A DNA stretch of 64,000 bases from positions 1 to 64,000 of the forward strand of contig NZ_ABCS01000005.1 in NCBI RefSeq assembly GCF_000170895.1, written 5' to 3'. Each line of letters starts with the position of its first letter. The first letter of the stretch is position 1. This stretch comes from Plesiocystis pacifica SIR-1. Lineage in GTDB: Bacteria; Myxococcota_A; Polyangia; Nannocystales; Nannocystaceae. The notes beneath the pieces were generated by a model. It did not search any database. It saw only the letters and a list, made by a program, of their open reading frames with translations, and was not told the origin of the DNA. Shown here piece after piece: positions 53,147-60,955 of the stretch. The position numbers and the translations under genes are program-made.

Positions 53147-53547
53147 TGGCTCGTCCCGCGTGGCGCGGCTGCTGTTCGGGCGCGCTTCCTAACGCCCCCA
53201 AAAGCGGCGTTCAAGGGCTCACGCGTGAGGCCCCGCAACGCAGACCAAACGGCAACCACAATGGCCACTGCCAATCGCTACCCTTCGGCAATCGCGGCCA
53301 AGGTGTGCTCGCGTTGCCAAGCGGCCCAATCCTCCGCGCAGCCTCCCGCCTTCGCTCGGCGAGCGACGCAGACCCGGGTCCTCGCGCCGAGCGCGAGGCG
53401 CCCTGGGCTCGCGTGAGCGTGGGCGGCGTGGCCAGGTTCGGAAACTGTTCTAGCCATTGATCTGGCTGCGCGCGCCCCCACGGCCTGGCTCAACACGGGC
53501 CGCGTGGCCCCTGAACGGCGCTCCCGGACCTCTGGTAGCCTCCCTCC
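53147..53547. other. Gene-free stretch upstream of the divergent nhaD and 53548 genes
   Basis: This 401-base gap between divergent genes should hold their promoters, though none is clear. A 51-codon open frame with ATG at 53261 and stop at 53416 (with CSRCQ) has no ribosome binding site or recognisable family and was not called. No tRNA or strong repeat was seen. Confidence 0.5.
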
Positions 53548-55401
53548 ATGGGGCCGGGAATGGACCGGAGAGGCCGCCGCTTGGGGGCTCCGATGGCCTC
53601 CGCCCTCGCCCGCGCCCGCGCGCTCTTGCCCCACACCGTCGGCCTGGGCCTGGCCCTCGCGCTGACCTGGGGCGGCAGCCGGGAGCTCGAGCGCCAGGCC
53701 GAAGAGGCGGAGCCCTTCGCGGTGCACGTCGGCGAGGCCGCGGCGGTCCTCGATCGCTCCGCGCCGCCGGCGGGCGGCGGCCCCAGCTGGACCGCCCGGA
53801 TCACGCCCGCGTCCGAGCTCGAGCGCGTGGCCGTGCGCGTCGACGGGCGGACCCTCGAGCCCGGCGAGTTCGACGGGCGCAAGGCCCGGCGAGACCTCGA
53901 CGCGGGGACCCTCGGGCTCGGGCTGGAGTCCCTCGAGCCTGGCTGGCACTTCGTCGAGCTCGACCTCGAGCGCCGGGGCGGTCGCCACGAGGGCGCCGTC
54001 GCGCCGGTGCTCGTCGGCGACTTCGCCAGGCCGACGCCCTCCCCCGAGGCCCGCTGCGACCTGAAGCTGAGCGCCTCCGAGGCGCTGCTGCGCTCGCTGG
54101 TCCAGCCCATGCTCGAGCGCGAGCTCCTGCCCCAGCTGCGCGCCGTCGACCAGCTCGGCCCGGAGACCGAGCTGCGCGAAGCAACCCTCGAGCTGCGCGA
54201 CGACGCCCTGCGCTTCGAGCTGGAGATCGCCGGCGTCAACACCCTCGCCGTGTCCGGCGTCGTCGCCCTGTTCATCGACGACCAGAGCCGGCTCCAGGCC
54301 AAGCTCGTGACCCTGAGCGAGGTCGACTTTCGCGGCAAGCTGCGCAACCAAGCCCGGGGGGCGGGCGCGGGCGGGGGAGCGCTGGTCGCCGGCATCGTCG
54401 CGCCGCCCCTGGCCCCCGTCGGCGCGGCCGTGGGCTGGTGGCTCGCCGACGACTTCGTGACCGACAAGGCCCGGGAGCTCGTGCGCGCCGAGGTCGAGGA
54501 CGGCCTCGAGCAGATCAGCGGCGTGGAGCTGTTGCCCGGGGCCGTCGAGCTGATCCCTGGGCAGCCCCGCTCGCGGGTGCGGCTGGGCTTTTGCGAGCAG
54601 ACTCGGGTGCGCCACACGGGGGTCGTCGCGGGGCTGTGGATCGAGCCCGACCGCCCCGAGGGCCCGACCCGCGTCCACGACCTCGGCGTCTCCGGCCCCT
54701 TCGTGGTCGCCAGCGCGGCCGCGCCAACGCCTGCGGGCGACGACGCCGACCTCCAGCTCGACCTGAGCGTGGACCTGATCAACGCCCTGCTCTACGAGTG
54801 GACGGCCACGGGGCTCCTCGCCGAGCAGCTCCACGAGCCCGCGGCCCTCGAGCGCGCCAACGCCGAGCTGTCCGAGTGGACCCCCCTGCGCCTGGCCGGG
54901 CTCCGACCCACGCGGCCGCCCGCGCTGAGCCCCCGCATCGATCCCAACGCGGCGCCAAACGAGGCCGACTTCGAGTTTGGCATCGGCGGCCTGGAGCTCG
55001 CCCTCGAGGGCATGGACCCCGCGGACATCGAGGCCCGCTGGGGCGCCCTGTCCGTCGCCGTCGGGGGCCGCGTGGGCCTGGCCTGGGACGCCGACGCGGC
55101 CGAGCTGAACCTGCGCGCGAGCCTCCAGCACCTGAGCCTGACCTGCGTGCGCGAGGGCCAGAACGAGAGCGGGGCGTCTGGAAAGGACGCGCGCATCGAC
55201 GGCTGCTTCAGCGAGCTCCTCGACGCCGCCCAGGTCCGCGAGCGCGTCGACGCCCAGCTCCAGCCCGGGTCCGCGGCCCTGCCCAGCGTCGCCCTCGGGG
55301 CGCTGCTCAGCGAGGAGCTCGGCCTGGCCCTCGATGCCCTCGAGCTCTCGCGCCCGGACCCCGCGCACCTGCGCGTGAGCGCCCGGGTCCACCTCGAGTG
55401 A
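53548..55401 (+). CDS. Membrane-anchored protein of unknown function, possibly TULIP-like
   Basis: The protein has 617 residues from ATG 53548 (ATG 53560 or 53593 are alternatives). One hydrophobic segment at about 28-44 (LLPHTVGLGLALALTWGG) follows a basic N-terminus. The rest is mostly beta strands with a short Gly-rich hydrophobic stretch at about 270-295. DLQLDLSVDLINALLYEWTATGLLAEQL recalls the tubular lipid-binding fold of BPI-like proteins, which bind lipids; this is a weak, memory-based resemblance. It stands just upstream of the second ECF module. Confidence 0.6.
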   Translation: MGPGMDRRGRRLGAPMASALARARALLPHTVGLGLALALTWGGSRELERQAEEAEPFAVHVGEAAAVLDRSAPPAGGGPSWTARITPASELERVAVRVDGRTLEPGEFDGRKARRDLDAGTLGLGLESLEPGWHFVELDLERRGGRHEGAVAPVLVGDFARPTPSPEARCDLKLSASEALLRSLVQPMLERELLPQLRAVDQLGPETELREATLELRDDALRFELEIAGVNTLAVSGVVALFIDDQSRLQAKLVTLSEVDFRGKLRNQARGAGAGGGALVAGIVAPPLAPVGAAVGWWLADDFVTDKARELVRAEVEDGLEQISGVELLPGAVELIPGQPRSRVRLGFCEQTRVRHTGVVAGLWIEPDRPEGPTRVHDLGVSGPFVVASAAAPTPAGDDADLQLDLSVDLINALLYEWTATGLLAEQLHEPAALERANAELSEWTPLRLAGLRPTRPPALSPRIDPNAAPNEADFEFGIGGLELALEGMDPADIEARWGALSVAVGGRVGLAWDADAAELNLRASLQHLSLTCVREGQNESGASGKDARIDGCFSELLDAAQVRERVDAQLQPGSAALPSVALGALLSEELGLALDALELSRPDPAHLRVSARVHLE

Positions 55402-55487
55402 TCGCCGCTCTCCCTTGCTCGGCGCGGCGATCTGAGCCATGAGAATCAACCCCTGCAGGCGCGCGAGTCGGCTGCGGGAACGCGATC

Positions 55488-56714
55488 ATGCGCCGCACAC
55501 GAGAGCCAGGGAGAGCGTGTAAGCAGCCCCGCACGTGGGCGTTGCTTGCCTTCGGCCTCGGGCTGTTCGCGTGGACGCCGAGGGCCCGCGCCGAGCCGCC
55601 CACGCTCAGCCTCGAGTGGCAGGCCCCCGAGACCTGTCCCCAGCGCCCAGCCATGGTCGCAGCCGTGGGCGAGCTGCTCCCCGAGCTCGGTCCGGTGGGC
55701 GCGGCCGAGGACGGCGCGAGCATGGCCGTGCACGCCGAGATCGCTCAGTCCGGGTCGGACTGGACCATCGCGCTGCGCATCGAGAGCGACGCGGGGATCG
55801 ACGCCCGCGCGTTCACGGCCTCGAGCTGCGACGCCCTCGCCGAGGCGGCGGCCCTGATGATCGCCGTGAGCCTCGACCCCGTGGCGACCCGCGCAGGCGT
55901 GGCGCCCGTGGCTCGGGACGACGCCGCGCCGCGCGTCATCCTGCGACCCCGCTCGACGACCGCGCCCGAGACGGCCGAGCCTCCGCCCACACCCACGCCA
56001 CCCGAGCCCGCGCCTGACCCTTCCCCCGTCGAAGGCCCCCGCGAGCCCGAGTTCCCCGTCCGCACGCCCCCCGGGCTCCCCGCCCCGACGGGCCCGAGCC
56101 CCCGAACTCTGTCCCTTCGAGACCTCGAAGACGCCGGACCCAGCGGACCGGTGCTCGGCATCCTGGGCGTGCAGGTCGGCGGCGGCCTCGGGCCCATGGG
56201 GCTCTCGCAATTCGCCATGGGCTTCGACCTCGGCGCGACGGGCCGGAGCTGGCGGGCCGACCTGCGCGGGACCTACTTCGCGCCGCGGACCGAGGCCGTC
56301 TCTGGAACAGACGGCGCGGTCGCCCGCTACGACGCGCTGTTCGCCAGCGTCCGCGGCTGCGGGGTCCCCACGGTCCGCGGCGGGGCCCTGGAGTTCCCCC
56401 TGTGCCTCGGCTTCGCCGGCGGCGGTCTGCGGGCCGAGGGCATCGGCCCCACCCCCGGGGCTCGCCGCGCGTGGCTGCCGTGGATGGCCCTGGTCCCGGG
56501 CGTGGGGCTGCGCGCCCGCGTCGGGGCCCGGGTGGTCGTCGGCGTCGAGCTCGAGCTGCCCGCGAGCCTCGTGCGCGGGCGCTACTCCCTCGACGACCGC
56601 ATCGTCCGAGACATCGCCCCCGTGGGCCTCTCGGCCCTGCTCGGCTTCGAGCTGCGCCTCGGCGCCAAAAAAAGTCGCAGGGCCCGTCAAGAACCCGCGG
56701 CGAACCGGCCATGA
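55488..56714 (+). CDS. Exported protein encoded with an ECF sigma factor (module 2)
   Basis: The protein has 408 residues. The signal peptide ends after TPRARA. The first mature domain, LSLEWQAPETCPQRPAMVAAVGELL...SSCDALAEAAALMIAVSL, parallels the protein at 46255 in sequence and cysteine position. A Pro-rich linker (residues about 160-205) leads to a C-terminal beta-rich part that may be a small outer-membrane barrel (GFDLGATGRSWRADLRGTYF, RARVGARVVVGVELELPAS). The stop overlaps the sigma factor start (ATGA). Confidence 0.78.
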   Translation: MRRTREPGRACKQPRTWALLAFGLGLFAWTPRARAEPPTLSLEWQAPETCPQRPAMVAAVGELLPELGPVGAAEDGASMAVHAEIAQSGSDWTIALRIESDAGIDARAFTASSCDALAEAAALMIAVSLDPVATRAGVAPVARDDAAPRVILRPRSTTAPETAEPPPTPTPPEPAPDPSPVEGPREPEFPVRTPPGLPAPTGPSPRTLSLRDLEDAGPSGPVLGILGVQVGGGLGPMGLSQFAMGFDLGATGRSWRADLRGTYFAPRTEAVSGTDGAVARYDALFASVRGCGVPTVRGGALEFPLCLGFAGGGLRAEGIGPTPGARRAWLPWMALVPGVGLRARVGARVVVGVELELPASLVRGRYSLDDRIVRDIAPVGLSALLGFELRLGAKKSRRARQEPAANRP

Positions 56715-57256
56715 GTTCATCCGTGGGGGCGACCCGCCGAGCGCCCAGGCTGGGCGAGGCCTTCGAGGCCATCTACACCGAGCACTTCCCGTTCGTGTGG
56801 CGGACCCTCTTGCACCTCGGCGTGCCCCGGGGCGTCGCCGAAGACGCGGCCCAGGAGGTGTTCATCGTCGTCCACCGTCGCCTCGGGAGCTGGGACCCCG
56901 AGGTCTCCCTGCGCAGCTGGCTCTACGGCATCTGCCGGCGGGTGGCCTCGGGGCAGCGCCGCAGCCACCACCGCCACCGACGCAAGCTCGCCGCCCTCCC
57001 GCGCCCCGAGGACGCGCCGCCGCCGGACCAGCGCGTCGCCAGCCGCCGCGACCTCGCCCGCCTCCACCGCGCCCTCGAGCGCCTCGACCCCGACACCCGC
57101 GAGGCCTTCCTCATGGCCGAGCTCGAGGGCATGAGCTTCCGGGAGATCAGCGAGGCGACCGGGACCAACCCCAACACCATCTACTCCCGGGTCCGCAAGG
57201 CCCGAGCGGCGGCCCGGGCTTGCCTGGCGTCCGCCGACGAGGAGAGCACGACATGA
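56711..57256 (+). CDS. ECF-type RNA polymerase sigma factor (module 2)
   Basis: The protein has 181 residues. Region 2 reads AIYTEHFPFVWRTLLHLGVPRGVAEDAAQEVFIVVHRRLGSWDPEVSLRSWLYGICRRVAS, region 4 reads RALERLDPDTREAFLMAELEGMSFREISEATGTNPNTIYSRVRKARAAARA. It is the counterpart of the factor at 47283, in the same gene order. ATGA overlaps lie on both sides. It likely responds to an envelope signal and activates its own operon. Confidence 0.92.
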   Translation: MSSSVGATRRAPRLGEAFEAIYTEHFPFVWRTLLHLGVPRGVAEDAAQEVFIVVHRRLGSWDPEVSLRSWLYGICRRVASGQRRSHHRHRRKLAALPRPEDAPPPDQRVASRRDLARLHRALERLDPDTREAFLMAELEGMSFREISEATGTNPNTIYSRVRKARAAARACLASADEESTT

Positions 57257-58068
57257 GCGGACCCGACGAGCTCGACCGCGCCCTCGCCCAGCTCCGAGCC
57301 GAGCGCGAGCCGACCCCGGAGATCCAGGGCCGGGTCTACGCGGGCCTGCTCGCCAGCCTCGGCGACGGGGGGGGCGACGGCGAAGGCAGCGACGGCGAAG
57401 GCTGGGACGAGCTGCCCGACGCGCCCGAGCCTGCCCCCAGCGAGGGCCTCGGCGGCGCCGCCTCGGGCAAGGCCGCCGCGCTGCACGTCGTCAAGATCAT
57501 CGGCGCGACGGCGGCCATGACCGCTGGCGGGCTCTTGGTCCTCGCCCTCGGCGCCCGCGTCTTGCCCAGCTCCGGCCCGCCCTCCGAGCCGCGCGCGTCG
57601 ACCGAAGCCTCCGCTCGGAGCCAGGCGCCCGAGCGCAGCCCCGAGCCCGCCGCGTCTGCGCCCACTCCCGCGAGCGCCGAACGAGCGGAGCCCAGCCACG
57701 GCTCCGAGCGCGCCCCGGCCAAGCGAGCGCGCCCCCGCCTCGAGCGAGCCCCGCCAACGGACACGCAGACTCCGCTCCTGACACCCGACAGCCTCGCCGC
57801 CGAGGTGGCCATGCTCGACGCGGCTCGACGCACCCCCGCCGGCCCCCGACGCCTCGCCAAGCTCGACGCCCACGCCCAGCGCTTCCCCGCTGGAGCCCTC
57901 GCCGACGAGCGCGACGCGCTGTGGGCCATCACCTCGTGCGAGCTCGGAGAGCTCGACGCGGGCCGAGCTCGGGCCCGCGCGCTGCTCGAGCGCCGGCCCC
58001 AGTCGCCCCTGCTCCCGCGGGTCCGTGCCGTCTGCCCCGGACTGCCCAAAGCGCCCGCTCAAAACTAG
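57253..58068 (+). CDS. Putative anti-sigma membrane protein (module 2)
   Basis: The protein has 271 residues. The cytoplasmic N-terminus (about 75 residues) is acidic and Gly-rich after MSGPDELDRALAQLRAEREPTPEIQGRVYAGLL; one membrane helix lies at about 78-103. A long Pro/Ala/Ser/Glu linker leads to the C-terminal helical pair AEVAMLDAARRTPAGPRRLAKLDAHAQRFPAGALADERDALWAITSCELGELDAGRARARALLERRPQSP, the same kind as at 47867. No metal motif is seen. A MITE-like element begins two bases after the stop. Confidence 0.7.
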   Translation: MSGPDELDRALAQLRAEREPTPEIQGRVYAGLLASLGDGGGDGEGSDGEGWDELPDAPEPAPSEGLGGAASGKAAALHVVKIIGATAAMTAGGLLVLALGARVLPSSGPPSEPRASTEASARSQAPERSPEPAASAPTPASAERAEPSHGSERAPAKRARPRLERAPPTDTQTPLLTPDSLAAEVAMLDAARRTPAGPRRLAKLDAHAQRFPAGALADERDALWAITSCELGELDAGRARARALLERRPQSPLLPRVRAVCPGLPKAPAQN

Positions 58069-58069
58069 C

Positions 58070-58227
58070 AGGATATCGGAGAAGTCATCGCGGCTCCTCG
58101 CGCCGTGGATTTTCGTCGAGATCGCGGAGCCAAAACGCCGCTGTGGTGGATCCCACCGCAAGTTTTGGCGACAAAGAGCTCGGCGAAAAGACCAAGCGAG
58201 GTGTCGTGAGGACTTCTCCGATGTCCT
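58070..58227. mobile_element. MITE-like element with imperfect terminal inverted repeats
   Basis: AGGATATCGGAGAAGTC at the left end (58070) and GACTTCTCCGATGTCCT at the right end (58211-58227) are complementary over 17 bases with one mismatch, and weaker pairing extends to about 32. The 158-base interior has no gene. Composition is more AT-rich than the flanks. No clear target-site duplication was found. Confidence 0.65.
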
Positions 58228-58329
58228 ACCGAGAAAGGCAGCCGCCCACGGGTTCAGCGCCAGCTGAGTCCGTGGACGATGCTTTCGTGGATCATGGGTC
58301 CCGGCGCGGCCGGGGTGGGCGACTGCTAG

Positions 58330-58555
58330 AGCCCCGACTACAGCACGCCTCGTGACCGCCTCCGCGGTGGGCTGCGACGTCGGCACGAAGCCCGTGGGTA
58401 CGGACGAGGCCGGCGAACACCAGACGGCCGACGAGGGCTCCGTGGACACGGGCCAGACCACGACCACGGGCGGCGAGGACGGGACGCGTGAAGACGCGGG
58501 GACACGACCGACGACGAGACGAGCGAGACCACCGAGCCGACTCGGGGCCCACAAA
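58330..58555 (+). pseudogene. Decayed duplicate of the adjoining lipoprotein N-terminus
   Basis: The stretch 58369-58416 encodes GCDVGTKPVGTDEAGE, nearly the same as GCDVGTKPVGTDEAGD in the intact gene at 58677-58724, and is alike in DNA. A Thr/Asp/Glu linker follows but changes frame near base 58497 (DTTDDETSETTEPT continues in another frame). The signal peptide part is missing. It is a broken copy of the next gene. Confidence 0.75.
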
Positions 58556-58604
58556 GTTGGCACCTCGATCACAAAGTTCGCGGCGGCCGGGCATCGATAC
58601 TGGC

Positions 58605-59318
58605 ATGACCACCAAAACGCGACTCAGCTCCGTCGCCGGCTTCGCCCTCGCCTCCCTCGCCTCCCTCGCTCTGCTCGGCTGCGACGTCGGGACGAAGCCG
58701 GTGGGCACCGATGAAGCCGGCGACGACGACACCGGCGGCACGGAGACGACGGGCTCCGACGACACCAGCTCGAGCGACACGACGGACGCCACCGACGGCG
58801 AAAGCACCGGCACCGACGACGAGCAGGCGAGCGAGGGCCAAGAGGACGACTGGAACACCATGTGCGAGTCCTGGTGCCAGGTCCTCGACACCTGCCTGAG
58901 CGAGGACGATCCGGCCTGCCTCGACGATTGCGTCCAGGCCTTCACCGACATCGCCGAGCAATTCCCCAGCTGCCTGTCCGTCAACGAGGACTACTTCACC
59001 TGCATCGGCGCCCTCAGCTGCGAAGACTTCGGCGGCGACGAGCCCTGCTTCGAGGAGTACGCCGCCCTCGGCGAGTGCGAGGACCCCGGCTGCGAGACCA
59101 GCTTCGGCGGGGCCTTGGGATCGAACGAGTGCGAGTTCTCGACGCAGTGCACCTTCGGGCCGCTCTACGAGGTCGAGTGCGTGGATGGGGGTGACTGTAC
59201 TTGCCTGGTGAACGGGATGGAGGTGGCGAGCTGCTTCAACCGGGGGCAGGTTTGTAGTGTTGATCCTGGGGGGGATCCGAGCGCGATCAACAGCTGCTGT
59301 GGCTGGGATCTGCCCTGA
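58605..59318 (+). CDS. Cysteine-rich lipoprotein
   Basis: The protein has 237 residues from ATG 58605. The lipobox is ALLGC (C26), with a Thr/Asp/Gly/Ser linker. The mature domain has many cysteines: TMCESWCQVLDTCL, PACLDDCVQAF, SCLSVNEDYFTCIGALSC, EPCFEEYAALGEC, GCETSF, ECEFSTQC, ECVDGGDCTCLVNG, SCFNRGQVC, NSCCGWDLP. This looks like a disulfide-rich surface protein of a family usual in Nannocystis-like bacteria; function is unknown. The last 150 bases change to T/G-ending codons. A dispersed repeat follows. Confidence 0.82.
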   Translation: MTTKTRLSSVAGFALASLASLALLGCDVGTKPVGTDEAGDDDTGGTETTGSDDTSSSDTTDATDGESTGTDDEQASEGQEDDWNTMCESWCQVLDTCLSEDDPACLDDCVQAFTDIAEQFPSCLSVNEDYFTCIGALSCEDFGGDEPCFEEYAALGECEDPGCETSFGGALGSNECEFSTQCTFGPLYEVECVDGGDCTCLVNGMEVASCFNRGQVCSVDPGGDPSAINSCCGWDLP

Positions 59319-59658
59319 GCTTTCCTCGGGTGTTGATTGTTGGTTGAGTCCTTGGTGGTGGCTCGACCCTGCTGCATGCGTCTAGATTTCGGCGCAACTC
59401 GTTCGAGACCCCGGCATTCAACTTGCGAACCCTGAGCAGGCCGCTCGGCGGGAGGGGTCCCTGCGACGAGCATCGAGCCGCCTACAGCCTTGGAAGAGCA
59501 GTTCGTCGTGGCTCGGCTCGAGCGCAGGAGTGGGGAGGGCGCCCGCCGAATAGGCCGCGGTGCACCGTCGGAGCCAACCAAGCACCGCAGGCCAACACCC
59601 AAAACCCTCCCCAAGCCGACCCCGACCTGTGAACCAAGCTTGGGGTACAACCCCGCCC
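59319..59658. other. Gene-free spacer holding dispersed element copy 2
   Basis: No gene is seen. The first 90 bases are T/G-rich, like the region just upstream of the other copy of the element, and the remainder is the element itself up to about 59590. The enoyl-CoA hydratase-like gene starts at 59659. Confidence 0.7.
59410..59590. repeat. Dispersed element, copy 2 (single 37-base unit)
   Basis: Aligns with 20190-20368 in the same orientation with high identity, from CCCGGCATT to the GGAGCCAACC word. Only one copy of the 37-base unit is present here, against seven at the other locus, so the array grew after or during dispersal. Confidence 0.9.
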
Positions 59659-60510
59659 ATGGCCCTCGACCTGTCGTCCATCGCCGCCCTCCACCCGCGC
59701 CTCGACGCCGATCGTCAGCTGCTCATCCTCGAGCTCGACCACGGCAAAGCCAACGAGATGGGCACGGAGCAACTCGCAGCCTTCGAGGCCCTGTGCGCGC
59801 TCATCGAAGACGAAGACCACGCCCGCGAGCAAGCCATCACCTGCCTGTGCACGACCAGCCGGCGCGTCAGCAAGCGCGGCAAGCCGATCTTCATCGCCGG
59901 CGCGAACGTGACCGAGCGCGTCGGCTGGGACGACATCACGGTCAAGGCCCACGTGATCCGCCAGCGCAAGCTGATGCAGCGCCTGCGTCGACTCCCGCTG
60001 TTCAACGTCGCCCTCAGCACCGGGGTGACCCTGGGCTGGGGCACGGAGTACATGCTCACCGCCGACTACTCCATCGCCACGGACACGGCGAGCTTCGCCC
60101 TCCCGGAGACCGGGCTGGGGATCCTCCCCGGTGCGCGAGGGACCGCCGAGCTCGCGAACCTGGTGGGGCCCGCCCAGGCCCTGCGGCTGGGCTGCACCGG
60201 CGAGTCGATCGACGCCGCCGAAGCGCTGCGCATCGGCCTGGTCCAAGAGCAGGTCGCGACCATCGAGCTCGGGCTGACGCGCGTCGAAGCCTTCGCCGAG
60301 CAGCTGCGCCGCCGCTCCCCCCTCGCCGTCGCGGCCTTCAAGTCCGCGCTCTTGAGCGGCATCGGCCGCCCCGAGGCCGAGCGGATCGCCCTCGAAGAAG
60401 CCGCTTACGAGCGCTGCGTGGACAGCGGGGAAGCGGCGATCGGGCGGTCCAGCTTCGCCGAGATCCGCAAGGGCGAGACGCCTGCGTGGGGTCGCCACCG
60501 GCTGCGCTGA
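59659..60510 (+). CDS. Enoyl-CoA hydratase/isomerase family protein
   Basis: The protein has 283 residues from ATG 59659. The crotonase fold is shown by LLILELDHGKANEMGTEQLAAF, FIAGANVTERVGW (oxyanion region), LFNVALSTGVTLGWGTEYMLTADYSIATDTASFALPETGLGILPGARGTAELANLVG and AQALRLGCTGESIDAAEALRIGLV. The catalytic E of TxGxxxGGGxE appears as WGTEYML and the E of ETGLG is kept, so hydratase or isomerase activity is possible. The substrate is an unknown acyl-CoA. Confidence 0.88.
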   Translation: MALDLSSIAALHPRLDADRQLLILELDHGKANEMGTEQLAAFEALCALIEDEDHAREQAITCLCTTSRRVSKRGKPIFIAGANVTERVGWDDITVKAHVIRQRKLMQRLRRLPLFNVALSTGVTLGWGTEYMLTADYSIATDTASFALPETGLGILPGARGTAELANLVGPAQALRLGCTGESIDAAEALRIGLVQEQVATIELGLTRVEAFAEQLRRRSPLAVAAFKSALLSGIGRPEAERIALEEAAYERCVDSGEAAIGRSSFAEIRKGETPAWGRHRLR

Positions 60511-60955
60511 AGGGTCGAAACCAAGCGCGTTTTTCACGGCGCGATCGAGCGCTTCCGGCTCGCCGGTCTTTTGGTCACGACCTGACGTTCCTCATGGATC
60601 CCCCGCTCCCGGCGCAGGTGGAGGACACCAAGAGCCATGCGCCAATCAGCGCACTGCTCAGCCCTCAATCACGCCTCTTTTTCGGTAATTGCGCGCATGC
60701 GTGACTACCGTGTTCATGCGCTCGAAACAGCACACGAGCACGCTCTTTGGATCAGTCAGCGTACTTAGGGACAGCGCGAGCGATCCGCGTTCCTACTGTA
60801 CGTGTGCACGGCTAGCCTAGAGTTTTGAATGATGTAATAACCGTTATTCGAGGCACTCAAAATGTTCGTTGCCAAAAGTCTCCGTGAGGCGTCAGAGTTG
60901 TGCCGACGATGCACGGTGGCTACAGTCCGGCCGCGACCAGCGCATCAACGCGTCG
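60511..60955 (+). promoter_or_regulatory. AT-richer upstream region of the kinase gene
   Basis: This 445-base gap is the most AT-rich stretch of the window. It holds the palindrome AATAAC-C-GTTATT at 60836-60848 and TTGAATGATGTAATAACC-like sequence that could contain a promoter. No open frame with a protein-like sequence is present. The composition suggests a regulatory region or remains of transferred DNA. Confidence 0.45.

Noticed and set aside
53261..53416. 51-codon open frame with CSRCQ
   Set aside because: No ribosome binding site, no recognised family, and coding by chance is common at this GC content.
58556..58590. Sigma-54-type promoter (TTGGCAC) before the lipoprotein at 58605
   Set aside because: The -12 element TTGC is missing at the needed distance.
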